Assembly: GCA_021828405.1 (NCBI GenBank)
Contig: JAKARZ010000007.1
Coordinates: forward strand, 1 to 64,000
Reading direction: 5' to 3'
Length of the DNA: 64,000 nt
Source: Bacillota bacterium
Lineage (GTDB): Bacteria; Bacillota_E; Sulfobacillia; Sulfobacillales; JAIMBI01
Shown: one piece after another, positions 41,113-51,097 of the stretch
How the letters are laid out: each line of letters begins with the position of its first letter
Numbering within the stretch: the first letter of the stretch is position 1
Made by a program: the position numbers and the translations under genes
The notes under the pieces: model-generated
Databases searched by the model: none
Seen by the model: the letters and a program-made list of their open reading frames with translations, nothing else
Told to the model about the DNA's origin: nothing

Positions 41113-42846
41113 ATGGACGCCAGCAGGGCACCGGAGCACGCGCTGCGCGTAGGGCTTGCGCAGATCAACACGGTGGTGGGAGACCCGGCAGCCAACGCGG
41201 CCCGCGTGTTGGCCGCCGTCGACGAGGCGGCGGCGCAGGCGGTTGACGTGCTGGTGTTCCCGGAATTGACGCTGACGGGCTACCCTCCGGAGGATCTGCT
41301 GCTGCGCGCGGACTTTGTCGCCGCATGCGACCAGGAGCTGGATGGGCTGGCCGAGGCCTGTCGTGCTGTGCCCCTGGTGCTGGTGGGATTGCCGCATCCA
41401 GGGCGCGCGGGGCTGGAAAACACGGCCGCGGCGCTTGCGGGGGGCGCGGTGCGGGCGCGCTACGCGAAACAGCATCTGCCCAACTACGGCGTGTTTGACG
41501 AAGCGCGGTACTTTGTCGGCGGGCAGACCCCCTTGATGCTGGCGCTTGGCGGCTGGCGCATTGGCGTCACGATCTGCGAGGACATCTGGGTGGCCGACGG
41601 CCCATGGCTGGCAGAGGCGCGTGCCGGCGCCGAGTTGCTGGTGAACTTGTCGGCTTCGCCGTTCCAGCGCGGCCGGCCGCGCGTGCGCGACCAGATGCTG
41701 GCCGTTCGAGCCCTTGACGGCGAGGCGTACGTGGCGTCGTGCAATCTGGTGGGCGGCCAGGACGAGCTGGTGTTTGACGGCACGTCGGGGATTTACGATC
41801 CCGATGGGACCCCCCGGGCCCGCGCCGCCAGCTTTCGGGAGACAATGGTGGTGGCGGACCTGGATCCCACCCGGGTGGGTCATCGCCGTCGGCTGGACCG
41901 CCGGTGGCGCACCGGAGAGTCCGTGCCGGTGGCGGAGCTGCCCTGGGAGGTGAGTCCCTCGGCGCGGTCGGCGGCCGCCTCGACGGTGGCCCCATGGTCA
42001 GACCTTGTGTCCGAACTGCGCGAAGCCCTGGTTTTGGGCCTTCGGGACTACGTGGCCAAGAACGGGTTTGGTGGTGTGGTGCTGGGCTTGTCGGGGGGCA
42101 TCGATTCATCGGTAGTCGCCGTCCTGGCGGCGGAGGCCCTGGGACCCGCGCGGGTCCACGGAGTGTTTCTTCCCTCGTCCATTACGTCGTCGGAGAGCCG
42201 GGAGGATGCGGCGCAACTGGCGGCCGCCCTCGGCATCGACTATCGCGAGATTGCGATCGCCGAGGCGTTTCACGCGGTGCAGGCGGCGTTGGCCCCTTCG
42301 TTCGGCAACCGCGGGTGGGATGTGACCGAGGAGAACCTGCAGGCGCGCCTCCGAGGATTGCTGTGGATGGGTCTGTCCAACAAGTTTGGGTGGCTGGTGC
42401 TGGTGACCGGCAACAAGAGTGAAATGGCCACCGGGTACGCCACCCTGTATGGCGACATGGCCGGCGGACTCGCGGTCCTGAAAGATGTCTACAAGGAAGA
42501 CGTGTACGCGCTGGCCCGCCACCTGAACATCCGCGAGATGGTGATTCCACCGCGGGTGCTGGAAAAGCCGCCGTCCGCCGAGCTGTCTCCCAACCAGCGG
42601 GACGCGGACAGTCTGCCCCCGTACCCGGTCCTGGACCCGATCCTGCGCGCCTACGTCGAAGAGGACTTGTCGCCCGATGCCCTGGTGGCGCGGGGCATGG
42701 ATCCTGCTGCCGTCGATCTGGCGGTTCGCCTCGTGAATCGGTCTGAGTACAAGCGCCGCCAGGCTCCCATCGGGATTCGGGTAACTGGGCGCGCATTTGG
42801 GCGCGATCGCCGCATGCCGGTGACGGGGCACTATCCTCGGCGTTGA
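41113..42846 (+). CDS. nadE: Glutamine-dependent NAD+ synthetase
   Basis: 577 aa with two domains. Residues 1 to about 260 are a carbon-nitrogen hydrolase (glutaminase) with the Glu/Lys/Cys triad: VFPELTLTGYPPEDLLL, KQHLPNYGVFDEARYF, and VTICEDIW, where the Cys follows TI. The C-terminal synthetase has the PP-loop LGLSGGIDSSVVAVLA and the VTGNKSEMATGYATLYGDMA region (two adjoining stretches). It amidates deamido-NAD+ with glutamine-derived ammonia. ATG 41113 is preceded by GGGAGG. Confidence 0.95.
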   Translation: MDASRAPEHALRVGLAQINTVVGDPAANAARVLAAVDEAAAQAVDVLVFPELTLTGYPPEDLLLRADFVAACDQELDGLAEACRAVPLVLVGLPHPGRAGLENTAAALAGGAVRARYAKQHLPNYGVFDEARYFVGGQTPLMLALGGWRIGVTICEDIWVADGPWLAEARAGAELLVNLSASPFQRGRPRVRDQMLAVRALDGEAYVASCNLVGGQDELVFDGTSGIYDPDGTPRARAASFRETMVVADLDPTRVGHRRRLDRRWRTGESVPVAELPWEVSPSARSAAASTVAPWSDLVSELREALVLGLRDYVAKNGFGGVVLGLSGGIDSSVVAVLAAEALGPARVHGVFLPSSITSSESREDAAQLAAALGIDYREIAIAEAFHAVQAALAPSFGNRGWDVTEENLQARLRGLLWMGLSNKFGWLVLVTGNKSEMATGYATLYGDMAGGLAVLKDVYKEDVYALARHLNIREMVIPPRVLEKPPSAELSPNQRDADSLPPYPVLDPILRAYVEEDLSPDALVARGMDPAAVDLAVRLVNRSEYKRRQAPIGIRVTGRAFGRDRRMPVTGHYPRR

Positions 42847-42953
42847 CGCTTCGCCTCCAACGATCGTCCGGTACAATTGATGGCATGAGGTGACCGAACC
42901 ACGTGCGTTGGGTAGGGCGCGCCCATACGGCGAACACCTGAAGGGAGGAACCC

Positions 42954-43697
42954 ATGTCCGGTCATTCCAAGTGGGCCAACATCAAGCGTAAGAAAGCCAG
43001 AGTGGACGAGGCCAAAGGGGCCACCTTCTCGCGCCTGACAAAGGAGATTGCCTCGGCGGCCCGACAGGGCGGGGGTAATCCCGATACGAATTTTAAGCTG
43101 AGACTGGCCGTGGCAAAAGCCAAAGAGCAAAATGTGCCCACCGCCAACATCGAGCGGGCAATCCTGCGAGCCACCGGCCAGATGCAGGGGGTCACGTACG
43201 AAGAGGGCATCTACGAGGGGTATGGCCCGGGTGGCACCGCGCTGCTGCTGGAGATCCTAACAGACAACCGCAACCGAACGGCTGGGGAGGTGCGCCACCT
43301 GTTCAGTCGGAATGGGGGGGCGCTGTCGGAGAGCGGATCGGTGCAGTGGATGTTCGCGCAGAAGGGCCGGTTGTCGGTGCCCCGCAGGGCGGCCCCCAGT
43401 GAGGAGGCGCTGTTGGAAGCCGTCCTGGAGGCGGGGGGCGAGGATCTCGAGGAAGACGGCGACGAGTGGGAGATCTTGACGGCGGCCGACCAGCTAGACG
43501 CGGTCCATCGGGCTCTGGAGGAGGCCGGTGTCGCCATCGACGCGGCCAGCCTGGTGCGGGTGCCCACCACGACCGTGGAGGTGGAGGGGGCCGACCAGGA
43601 TCGGCTGTTGCGCCTCATGGATCTGCTGGAGGAGCACGATGACGTGCAGCGCGTGTACACCAACGCGCTGTTCTCGGATGAAGACGGCGGCGCGTGA
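42954..43697 (+). CDS. yebC: YebC/PmpR-family protein
   Basis: 247 aa: MSGHSKWANIKRKKARVDEA, FSRLTKEIASAARQGGGNPD, VPTANIERAI, and the EGYGPGGTALLLEILTDNRN stretch. Family members have been described as DNA-binding regulators and, more recently, as ribosome-associated factors easing stalled peptides. AAGGGAGG lies upstream of the ATG. It heads the yebC-ruvCAB cluster, a frequent arrangement. Confidence 0.95.
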   Translation: MSGHSKWANIKRKKARVDEAKGATFSRLTKEIASAARQGGGNPDTNFKLRLAVAKAKEQNVPTANIERAILRATGQMQGVTYEEGIYEGYGPGGTALLLEILTDNRNRTAGEVRHLFSRNGGALSESGSVQWMFAQKGRLSVPRRAAPSEEALLEAVLEAGGEDLEEDGDEWEILTAADQLDAVHRALEEAGVAIDAASLVRVPTTTVEVEGADQDRLLRLMDLLEEHDDVQRVYTNALFSDEDGGA

Positions 43698-44179
43698 GCC
43701 GGGTCTTTGGGATCGACCCCGGAAGCGCCCGCCTGGGCTATGGCGTGCTGGACGAGGTGCGGGGCGGTCGGGTGCGCGTGGTGACCTTCGGTGTGATCAC
43801 CACCGAGCCGGGGGATGTGGGTTGGCGTCTACAGCGGTTGTTTGACGGTCTCGAGGCGCTGCTGGCCGAGACATGTCCAGATGTGGCGGCGGTGGAGCAA
43901 CTGTTTTTCGGCCAGAACACCACCACCGCGCTCGGGGTCAGCCAGGCGCGGGGGGTGGCGTTGCTCGCCTTGGCTCGAGCCGGTGTGGCGGTTCGCGAAG
44001 TGACGCCGTCCCAGGTGAAGCAGGCGGTGGCGGGCTGGGGTCGGGCAGACAAGCGGCAGGTGCAGGCGATGGTGGCGCGGCTCCTCAGCCTTTCGGCCGT
44101 CCCTGAGCCGGATGATGCCGCCGACGCGCTGGCGGTGGCGTGGAGTGCTCTCGGTGGCAGGGGGGACCAGGCTCCGTGA
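43694..44179 (+). CDS. ruvC: Holliday junction resolvase RuvC
   Basis: 161 aa. The four acidic catalytic residues are recognisable: Asp in FGIDPGSARLGYG, Glu in AAVEQLFFGQNT, and the Asp residues in EPDDAADALAVAW. Also seen is the GVSQARGVALLA segment. It nicks four-way junctions in concert with RuvAB. The GTG overlaps the yebC stop (GTGA). Confidence 0.95.
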   Translation: MSRVFGIDPGSARLGYGVLDEVRGGRVRVVTFGVITTEPGDVGWRLQRLFDGLEALLAETCPDVAAVEQLFFGQNTTTALGVSQARGVALLALARAGVAVREVTPSQVKQAVAGWGRADKRQVQAMVARLLSLSAVPEPDDAADALAVAWSALGGRGDQAP

Positions 44180-44802
44180 TTCACTACGTGAAGGGGACGG
44201 TGACGGCCCGGGACGCGGGCCGCGTGGTCGTCGAGACCAGCGGAGGCTTAGGTTTGGCCGTGATGGTGCCGTCGTCCACGAGCGTCCGACTGCCAGAGCC
44301 TGGCCACCCCGTGAAGCTCTACACTCACTTGGCCATCCGCGAAGACAGTTGGCAGCTCGCGGGCTTTCTGACCACCGAGGAGCGTGATGTGTTTCTGGCG
44401 CTCCTGGGGGTCAGTGGAGTGGGGATGAAGGTGGCGCTCGCGGTGCTGGGGCACACCAAGGCGGCGGGGCTCAGGGCCGCCGTGGCCAGCGGGGACTGGA
44501 AGGCGCTCACCGCCGTCGTCGGCGTCGGCCCGAAGTTGGCCCAGCGCCTAGTGGTGGAGCTGCGAGGTGTGCTGGCGGACGGGCCTGAAGATATCCCGGC
44601 TCCTGCGAGCCTGGTGGTGGCGGTCGACGAAGTGGTCGAAGGACTCATGGCGCTCGGCTATACTGGGGCCGAGGCGGCCTGGGCGGCCGCAGGCACGGAA
44701 GGAACGCCGGCGGCGGCACGCCTGCGCGCGGCGCTGCGGCGACTGGATTCCGGGAAGGGGGTGGCGGTGGCGGATGGCGACGGGCGCGGCGGGAGTTCCT
44801 GA
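44176..44802 (+). CDS. ruvA: Holliday junction branch-migration protein RuvA
   Basis: 208 aa. Domain I is the OB fold ([20 protein letters not shown]). Domain II carries two helix-hairpin-helix motifs, [19 protein letters not shown] and [19 protein letters not shown]. The C-terminal domain III contacts RuvB ([16 protein letters not shown]). The GTG at 44176 overlaps the ruvC stop. Tetramers hold the junction for RuvB. Confidence 0.95.
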   Translation: MIHYVKGTVTARDAGRVVVETSGGLGLAVMVPSSTSVRLPEPGHPVKLYTHLAIREDSWQLAGFLTTEERDVFLALLGVSGVGMKVALAVLGHTKAAGLRAAVASGDWKALTAVVGVGPKLAQRLVVELRGVLADGPEDIPAPASLVVAVDEVVEGLMALGYTGAEAAWAAAGTEGTPAAARLRAALRRLDSGKGVAVADGDGRGGSS

Positions 44803-44809
44803 GAGGACG

Positions 44810-45832
44810 ATGTCCGGTGAGCCCCTGCCGACCGATGAGCCGATGGATCCGACGCTACGGCCCACGCGACTGCGGGAGTACGTGGGTCAGCGGCGAGTGA
44901 CCGAGCGGCTCGGCGTGTTCGTCGAAGCCGCTTTGGCACGCGGCGAAGCGCTGGACCACGTGTTGCTGTACGGCCCGCCGGGATTGGGCAAAACCACGCT
45001 GGCGCACATTATCGCCAACGAGTTGGGGTCCGGCATCCGCATCACCAGCGGTCCCGCGATCGAGCGGGCCGGAGATCTGGCGGCGATTCTCACCAACTTG
45101 GATGAGCGGGACGTGCTGTTCATTGACGAGATCCACCGCCTGAACCGGGCCGTGGAAGAGGTGCTCTACCCGGCCATGGAGGATTACGCCCTGGACCTGG
45201 TGCTGGGCAAGGGCCCGAGTGCCCGGTCGGTGAGACTCGACTTGCCGCGGTTCACGCTCGTGGGGGCCACCACCCGCGCCGGGATGCTCACGTCTCCCCT
45301 GCGCGACCGGTTTGGGGTGATCCTGCATCTAGACTTTTATCCGGTCGACGAGCTGGCGCAGATCGTCGCCCGCACGAGCCATATCCTGGGCATGGAGCTC
45401 GCGGCGCCGCTGGCCCAGGAAGTGGCGCGCCGGAGCCGCGGGACGCCGCGGGTGGCCAACCGGCTCCTGCGGCGGCTGCGCGACTACGCGGAGGTGAGGG
45501 GCGACGGGGTGCTGACGGCGGCCGTCCTGGAAGAGGGTCTCGCGCTGCTGGAAGTGGACCAGTATGGGCTGGACCGGGTGGATCGGCGAGTTCTGTGGGC
45601 GATGGCGGATCGCTACGGCGGCGGGCCGGTGGGATTGGAGACGCTGGCCGCCTCCGTCGGCGAAGAGCCGTCGACCTTAGAAGATCTGGTCGAGCCCTAT
45701 TTGCTGCAGGTGGGGCTGCTGGAACGCACCCCGCGGGGGCGCCAACTGACAGCCACGGGACTGAAATATCTGGGCCGGGACCCACGCGGGCGTGCGCAGC
45801 TGGCATTGCCCGACCCGGACATCCCCTCGTGA
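44810..45832 (+). CDS. ruvB: Holliday junction DNA helicase RuvB
   Basis: AAA+ motor, 340 aa: [15 protein letters not shown], Walker [19 protein letters not shown], the [16 protein letters not shown] segment, Walker [11 protein letters not shown], sensor [18 protein letters not shown], then the winged-helix DNA-binding domain ending in the GRQLT and KYLGR pattern. ATG 44810 has GAGAGG nearby. Completes the ruvCAB operon. Confidence 0.97.
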   Translation: MSGEPLPTDEPMDPTLRPTRLREYVGQRRVTERLGVFVEAALARGEALDHVLLYGPPGLGKTTLAHIIANELGSGIRITSGPAIERAGDLAAILTNLDERDVLFIDEIHRLNRAVEEVLYPAMEDYALDLVLGKGPSARSVRLDLPRFTLVGATTRAGMLTSPLRDRFGVILHLDFYPVDELAQIVARTSHILGMELAAPLAQEVARRSRGTPRVANRLLRRLRDYAEVRGDGVLTAAVLEEGLALLEVDQYGLDRVDRRVLWAMADRYGGGPVGLETLAASVGEEPSTLEDLVEPYLLQVGLLERTPRGRQLTATGLKYLGRDPRGRAQLALPDPDIPS

Positions 45833-45895
45833 TCCGTGGGCCTCAAATCGCCGGAGGGTTGCGTATTTGTGTAGGAGACGGTGAGGTGAACCAGC

Positions 45896-46648
45896 GTGGG
45901 CCTTCACTTCGGCGGCCAGTCGCACGGCGATGAGATGCTGAGGCGAGCCCGTCAGGGGGACCGCGAAGCGCGTGATGCCCTTCTCCGGGACTTCATGCCG
46001 TTCATTCTCCGCGTGGCGAGTCAGGTGGGCGGTCGATACATCCGAACCGGCGAGGATGAGGAGGTCAGCGTGGGCCTCTTGGCGTTCAATGAAGCAATTG
46101 ATGCGTACGTGCCGGAGCGGGGTGTTTTCCTGAGCTTTGCTCAGACGGTGATCACTCGCCGACTTATTGACCATTACCGGCGCCATCGCAAGGAGTCGGC
46201 GGTGCCGCTCTCAGAGCTGGAGGCGGAGGAGGGTGCCGAGCATGCCCTCCCGACGGTTCTGGACCTGGCGGCCACCTCCGCGTGGCAACAGCGCGAGCAG
46301 GACGAGGCCCGCCGGGCGGAGATTGGCGAGTTGTCCACCGCGCTGGCTGCGTTCGGCATCCGGCTAGACGACCTGCCCAAGTACTGCCCGCGCCACCGGG
46401 ACGCGCGCGAGCGCGCCATCAAGGTGGCGGAGGCGCTGGCGGAAGACCGCGACATGGCGCAGCGGCTCCTGACGACCGGGGTCCTGCCGCTCACGGCCCT
46501 CGCGAAAGCCACGGGCGCCACGCGCAAGACACTGGAGCGCCAGCGGCGGTACATCATCGCCGCCGCGCTGATTTTTGTCCATGAGTGGCCGGAGCTGAAA
46601 AGCTATCTGCGGCCGACGGCTGGAGGGAAGCGGGGGAATCGGCCATGA
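45896..46648 (+). CDS. sigI: RNA polymerase sigma factor SigI
   Basis: 250 aa sigma-70-type factor of the SigI family: region 2-like RDFMPFILRVASQVGGRYI, EDEEVSVGLLAFNEAIDAY, FLSFAQTVITRRLIDHYRRH, and a C-terminal DNA-binding part LTALAKATGATRKTLERQRRYII (adjoining stretches). In B. subtilis and clostridia SigI responds to heat or envelope/polysaccharide cues and is held by RsgI. Its stop overlaps the start of the rsgI-like gene (ATGA). GTG start behind GAGGTG. Confidence 0.93.
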   Translation: MGLHFGGQSHGDEMLRRARQGDREARDALLRDFMPFILRVASQVGGRYIRTGEDEEVSVGLLAFNEAIDAYVPERGVFLSFAQTVITRRLIDHYRRHRKESAVPLSELEAEEGAEHALPTVLDLAATSAWQQREQDEARRAEIGELSTALAAFGIRLDDLPKYCPRHRDARERAIKVAEALAEDRDMAQRLLTTGVLPLTALAKATGATRKTLERQRRYIIAAALIFVHEWPELKSYLRPTAGGKRGNRP

Positions 46649-47757
46649 CGCGGCGCGGCGTGGTGTTGTCGGTGCGGGGCCGGGCGGTCACGGTGCTGTG
46701 CCCCGGCGGCGAGGTCAGAACCGTGCCCTGGACCGGACAGATGCCGTCGGTGGGCCAGGAGATTTTGGTCGGGGCGCCGGGGGCGGGGCAGTGGTCGGCG
46801 TGGGGGGCGGCCGCCGCCGTGATGTTGCTCGTGGTGGGGGGGGTCTGGCACGCACTGCGTGCTCCGGCGGCACCGGCCGCCTCGCCGACGGCTGTCGTAG
46901 CGGCGGTGAGCGTGGACATCAACCCGAGCGTCGAGTTGATGGTGAGCCGCGCCGGACGAGTCGTGGCCGTGCGGGCCTACGACGCCGCTGGCACCCGCCT
47001 GGTGCGCACGGGCCCGCAGCTCAAGGGGGAGACGCTGGTGGGGGCGGTGGAGGCCGTGCAGGCGTGGGCTCGCAGCCACGGCTACCTGACAGCGTCCCAC
47101 CCGGTCGTGATGCTGGCCGGGTGGGCCGACAGCCCCCGGGAGGCCGAGACGGTCGCGGGAGACCTCCATGCGCTCATGGTGGCGCTGCAACGCCACACGG
47201 TGCCTGGATCCGTGCTGGCGCTGCCGTTGGCCACGGGCTCAACACTTGGCGCGTCGGAGCGCGCGGGGCTGTCGCTGGGTCGCTATCTCCTAGCGGGGAT
47301 GCTGGGGAAGACCCCGGCCGCCGTCGCCAAGGTGCCTTTGGCGCAATTGTTCCAGGCGTGGCCCCCGAGAGAAACCGCCTCGCTCTCCTCCCATCACCCG
47401 AAAGCGCCCGCCGTAAGCGCCGGCTCGTCTCATGGTCCCGGGCATGGCACGGAGGCGTCGGCCGGCAGCAACCCAGCATCGAATAAGCCCGCGCAGCAAT
47501 CTCCCGTGGTGCCGGGGACCGGGGCCCAGCGCACCGTGTCAGGGCAGCTGACGGGGCTCGGTCCCGATGATGTGCTGGTGAGCGGCCACGCGTATCCCCT
47601 GACCTCCTCGGTGTCCATCACGATCGCCGGGGCCGCCGTACGATTTTCCCTGGGGCGGGTGCTGGGCAACCTTCAAGCGCCGGTGGTGCTGACCCTCAAC
47701 AGCGCGGGTCAGGTGGTGTCCATTGCGGTGCAGGGCGGGTCGGCCCACGGCCGGTAG
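46645..47757 (+). CDS. rsgI: RsgI-like anti-sigma-I factor, membrane bound
   Basis: 370 aa. Residues 1-48 fit the RsgI N-terminal anti-sigma domain (GVVLSVRGRAVTVLCPGGEV). One transmembrane helix lies at about 52-70. The periplasmic-type segment starts VSVDINPSVELMVSRAGRVV, where Asn93-Pro94-Ser95 matches the site of self-cleavage described for RsgI proteins. The rest is Ala/Pro/Ser/Gly-rich and ends in a small domain (TVSGQLTGLGPDDVLVSGHA). No carbohydrate-binding module is present, unlike cellulosome-linked RsgI. Its signal is therefore unknown. Confidence 0.88.
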   Translation: MTRRGVVLSVRGRAVTVLCPGGEVRTVPWTGQMPSVGQEILVGAPGAGQWSAWGAAAAVMLLVVGGVWHALRAPAAPAASPTAVVAAVSVDINPSVELMVSRAGRVVAVRAYDAAGTRLVRTGPQLKGETLVGAVEAVQAWARSHGYLTASHPVVMLAGWADSPREAETVAGDLHALMVALQRHTVPGSVLALPLATGSTLGASERAGLSLGRYLLAGMLGKTPAAVAKVPLAQLFQAWPPRETASLSSHHPKAPAVSAGSSHGPGHGTEASAGSNPASNKPAQQSPVVPGTGAQRTVSGQLTGLGPDDVLVSGHAYPLTSSVSITIAGAAVRFSLGRVLGNLQAPVVLTLNSAGQVVSIAVQGGSAHGR

Positions 47758-47793
47758 GCTCCGGGGCTTCCCCAGCTCAAATGCCTTCGTGGC

Positions 47794-47822
47794 TTGGACT
47801 TCCCGCCGCCCTGCCTTAGACT
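47794..47822 (+). promoter_or_regulatory. Promoter of yajC
   Basis: TTGGAC (47794-47799) and TAGACT (47817-47822), 17 bases apart. The TTG that would be the only standard in-frame upstream start of yajC is the first three bases of this -35 box, arguing against its use as a start codon. Confidence 0.6.
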
Positions 47823-47889
47823 CCTTGTTGCCGGGTGTGCGGCCGCAGGTTGCCCTCGGGCAGGCAATTCCGCGGGAAGGAGGGGAACG

Positions 47890-48165
47890 ACGACGAGCAC
47901 ATCATCATCGGGCCAACTGCTGTACGTCCTGCTGATTCTCATTGTGGGCGGCATGATGGCCTTCACCTTGCTGCAGCGGCGCCAGGCGCAGCGGCAGCGG
48001 CAGGCGCTCCAGCAAGGGGTGCGGCGGGGCGATCGGGTGGTTACGCTCGGGGGCATCGTGGGGCGCGTGGCCTCGGTGGACGGCGACCGGGTACGGCTCA
48101 CCGTGGCCGACGGGGTCGACGTGGAGTTGATGCGGTGGGGGATCGGCCAGGTCCTGGACCGCTAG
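47890..48165 (+). CDS. yajC: Preprotein translocase subunit YajC, probable ACG start
   Basis: About 91 aa: a short polar start, one membrane helix (LLYVLLILIVGGMMAFTLL), the basic linker RRQAQRQRQALQQ, and the YajC core GVRRGDRVVTLGGIVGRVAS followed by VDGDRVRLTVADGVDVEL. YajC associates with SecDF. The strong AAGGAGG at 47877-47883 is followed by three in-frame ACG codons (47887, 47890, 47893) and no ATG/GTG/TTG until inside the helix. ACG 47890 has the best spacing. Confidence 0.85.
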   Translation, partial: TTSTSSSGQLLYVLLILIVGGMMAFTLLQRRQAQRQRQALQQGVRRGDRVVTLGGIVGRVASVDGDRVRLTVADGVDVELMRWGIGQVLDR

Positions 48166-48184
48166 GCCGCGTGCATGGGCGCTG

Positions 48185-48193
48185 TGCTATAAT
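48185..48193 (+). promoter_or_regulatory. Extended -10 promoter of glutamate dehydrogenase
   Basis: TGCTATAAT at 48185-48193 is a perfect extended -10; no -35 match is present at the usual distance. AAGGAGG for the gene follows at 48227-48233. Confidence 0.65.
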
Positions 48194-48242
48194 GGCGGCA
48201 CTTTCCGGTCTCCGGTCCTTAACGTGAAGGAGGACTCAGTGC

Positions 48243-49496
48243 GTGGCGGATGCCAGTCTCAACCCGTACTTGCGTGCACAGCAGGCGTTTAAAGAAGCGG
48301 TCGATACCCTGGGCTTGGAACCGGGCGTATACGAACTGCTGAAGCAACCCCTCAGGTTTTATGAAGTGGCGGTGCCCTTCATTCGCGACGACGGCACCCT
48401 GCAGGTGTTTCCCGGCTATCGTTCGCATCACAATGATGCTTTGGGCCCCACCAAAGGTGGCTTGCGCTTTCATCCCGACGTCAATGCGGACGAGGTGAAG
48501 GCGCTTTCTATGTGGATGACGGTGAAGTGTGCGCTGCTTGGGCTCCCGTACGGCGGGGGCAAGGGGGGCATTGCCTGTGACCCCGAGCAGCTGTCGGAAA
48601 GCGAGCTGGAGCGGCTGTCCCGCGAATACATTCGCGGAATTGCCCTGGTGATCGGGCCGGACAAGGACATCCCGGCGCCGGATGTGTCCACGAACCCACA
48701 GATCATGGCCTGGATGGTGGATGAGTACAGCCGCATCCGCGGCGAGAACAGCTTTGGCATGATCACGGGGAAGCCGCTGGTGATCGGCGGCTCGCGGGGG
48801 CGACTGGAAGCGACCGGGCGCGGCCTGGTGTCCGCCGTACGCGAGTTGGCTCGCCAGGTGAACCTAGACTTCGCAAAGAGCCGGGTGGCTATCCAGGGAT
48901 TTGGCAACGTGGGATCGGTAGGAGCGGCCACCGCATACGACATGGGGGCGCGCGTGGTCGCGGTGTCCGACAAAGAGGGGGGCATCTACAATCCCGACGG
49001 GCTGGATGTACCCGGGGTGCTGGCGTACAAGCAGGCGCATCGCAATGTAGTGGGGTTTCCGGGGGCGGAACCGGTCTCCAACCACGACCTTTTGGAGCTC
49101 CCGTGCGACATCCTCCTGCCGGCAGCGCTGGAGAACGTCATCACGGCCGACAACGCGGATCGGATTCAGGCGCGCATCGTGGGAGAAGGGGCCAACGGGC
49201 CCACGACTCCCGAGGCGGATCAAATTTTGTTTGAGAAGGGCGTCATGGTGGTGCCGGACATCCTGGCGAATGCGGGCGGCGTCACCGTGTCGTACTTCGA
49301 GTGGGTGCAGAACCAGAGCCGCTGGTACTGGACCGAGGCCGAGGTGGACGAGCGGTTGCATCAGATGATGGGCTCTGCGATCGAAGCGATGCATGAGATG
49401 CACGAGCGGTATGGCGTGAGCCACCGCCGGGCGGCGTACCTGGTGGCCGTCGATCGGGTTGCGTCGGCCATGCGCGTGCGCGGCTGGCTGAAATGA
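48243..49496 (+). CDS. gdhA: Glutamate dehydrogenase (Glu/Leu/Phe/Val dehydrogenase family)
   Basis: 417 aa, hexameric small-subunit class: [34 protein letters not shown], and the catalytic Lys region [14 protein letters not shown]. The NAD(P) domain has [32 protein letters not shown] and the [20 protein letters not shown] signature follow. It interconverts glutamate and 2-oxoglutarate. Cofactor choice cannot be read with certainty. GTG start nine bases after AAGGAGG. The next gene overlaps its stop. Confidence 0.94.
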   Translation: MADASLNPYLRAQQAFKEAVDTLGLEPGVYELLKQPLRFYEVAVPFIRDDGTLQVFPGYRSHHNDALGPTKGGLRFHPDVNADEVKALSMWMTVKCALLGLPYGGGKGGIACDPEQLSESELERLSREYIRGIALVIGPDKDIPAPDVSTNPQIMAWMVDEYSRIRGENSFGMITGKPLVIGGSRGRLEATGRGLVSAVRELARQVNLDFAKSRVAIQGFGNVGSVGAATAYDMGARVVAVSDKEGGIYNPDGLDVPGVLAYKQAHRNVVGFPGAEPVSNHDLLELPCDILLPAALENVITADNADRIQARIVGEGANGPTTPEADQILFEKGVMVVPDILANAGGVTVSYFEWVQNQSRWYWTEAEVDERLHQMMGSAIEAMHEMHERYGVSHRRAAYLVAVDRVASAMRVRGWLK

Positions 49497-51097
49497 GCGC
49501 GCCGGGGCCCGAAGGGCCGGCGCACCGCCCGAACCTGCCGGCCGAAACGTTGTCGGGCATCCCCGTCGACCAGGTGTATCGGGAATCGGCGACGGGTGCG
49601 CTGGGCGAGCCTGGCCAGTTCCCGTTCGCGCGAGGCATCTACCCGACGATGTACCGCGGGCGGCTGTGGACCATGCGGCAGTACGCGGGCTTCGGCACGC
49701 CGGCAGAGTCGAACCGGCGCTATCGCTATCTGTTGGGCCAGGGGCAAACGGGCCTATCCGTGGCCTTTGACCTTCCGACCCAGATGGGGTTCGACTCTGA
49801 CGAGCCGGCCGTGGCGGGGGAAGTTGGCAAGGTGGGCGTGGCGATCGACTCGCTCGCGGATATGGAGATTTTGCTGGAGGGGCTGCCGCTCGACCGGGTG
49901 ACGGTGTCGATGACCATCAACGCGCCCGCCGCGATTCTTCTGCTGATGGTCTTGGCCGTGGCCGAGCAGCAAGGCGTGCCGTGGGATCGGGTGTCAGGCA
50001 CCATCCAGAACGACATCTTGAAGGAGTACGCCGCGCGGGGCACGTATATCTTCCCCCCGCGCCCATCGATGCGGCTCATCACCGACACGTTCGGCTGGTG
50101 CGCCAGCCATGTGCCCGCCTGGAATACGATCTCGATCTCGGGCTATCACATCCGCGAGGCCGGCTCCACAGCAGCCCAGGAAATCGCTTTTACGCTCGCC
50201 AACGGCATTGCCTACGTCGAAGCAGCCCTGGCGGCCGGGCTCGGGGTGGACCAAGTGAGCCCACGCCTGTCGTTTTTCTTCAACGCCCAGATCGACCTGT
50301 TTGAAGAGGTGGCCAAGTTTCGCGCCGCGAGGCGCATGTGGGCGCGGATCATGCGGGATCGGTTTGGCGCCGCCGATCCCCGATCGCAGATGCTGCGCTT
50401 TCACACGCAGACGGCGGGATCCTCGCTGACCGCGCAGCAGGTCGACAACAACGTGGTGCGGGTGGCCATCGAGGCGCTGGCAGCCGTGCTGGGCGGGACG
50501 CAGTCGCTGCACACCAACTCGCGGGACGAGGCGCTGGGGCTACCCACGGAGGCGTCGGCGCGGCTCGCCCTGCGCACCCAGCAAGTGATGGCGTATGAAA
50601 CGGGAGTGGTCAATACCGTGGATCCGCTGGCAGGCTCGTACTTCGTCGAGGCGCTGACGGATCGGCTGGAGCAGGAAGCGCAAAGTTATCTGGATGAGGT
50701 GGACCGCCGCGGCGGCGCGGTGGCGGCCATCGAGTCGGGTTATGTACAGAAAGAGATCCAAGATGCGGCGTGGCGGTATCAGCAGCAGGTTGAGCGCGGG
50801 GAGAAGATTCAAGTGGGAGTCAATCTGTTCCAGGCCGAAGAGCAAGAGCCGGTGCCGGTGGCGGTGGTGGACGCAGAGGCCGAGGCGGTGCAGCGGCGAA
50901 GCCTGGCCAGCGTGCGGGGTCGGCGCGACGGCGAGCGGGTGACGCGAGCTCTGACGAAGTTAGCGGAGGTGGCCGCGGGCAGCGGCAACTTGCTGCCGCC
51001 GCTGCTGGACGCCGTGCGCGCGTACGCCACGCTGGGGGAAATGGTGGGGATATTGAAGAAGCAGTTCGGGCAGTACCGCCCGCCGGTGGTGCTGTGA
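49493..51097 (+). CDS. Methylmalonyl-CoA mutase, large (catalytic) subunit
   Basis: 534 aa: the substrate-binding barrel only, without the C-terminal B12-binding domain that single-chain mutases carry, so a separate small B12 subunit is needed. Motifs: [56 protein letters not shown], and the [12 protein letters not shown] and [19 protein letters not shown] segments. The RQYAGF Tyr and the Arg in [10 protein letters not shown] are those of methylmalonyl-CoA rather than isobutyryl-CoA mutases. Converts methylmalonyl-CoA to succinyl-CoA. Overlaps gdhA and the epimerase gene. Confidence 0.92.
   Translation: MSAPGPEGPAHRPNLPAETLSGIPVDQVYRESATGALGEPGQFPFARGIYPTMYRGRLWTMRQYAGFGTPAESNRRYRYLLGQGQTGLSVAFDLPTQMGFDSDEPAVAGEVGKVGVAIDSLADMEILLEGLPLDRVTVSMTINAPAAILLLMVLAVAEQQGVPWDRVSGTIQNDILKEYAARGTYIFPPRPSMRLITDTFGWCASHVPAWNTISISGYHIREAGSTAAQEIAFTLANGIAYVEAALAAGLGVDQVSPRLSFFFNAQIDLFEEVAKFRAARRMWARIMRDRFGAADPRSQMLRFHTQTAGSSLTAQQVDNNVVRVAIEALAAVLGGTQSLHTNSRDEALGLPTEASARLALRTQQVMAYETGVVNTVDPLAGSYFVEALTDRLEQEAQSYLDEVDRRGGAVAAIESGYVQKEIQDAAWRYQQQVERGEKIQVGVNLFQAEEQEPVPVAVVDAEAEAVQRRSLASVRGRRDGERVTRALTKLAEVAAGSGNLLPPLLDAVRAYATLGEMVGILKKQFGQYRPPVVL

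Noticed and set aside
42843..42877. TTGACG...TACAAT as a yebC promoter
   Set aside because: The spacer is 23 bases, too long for a normal sigma-A promoter.
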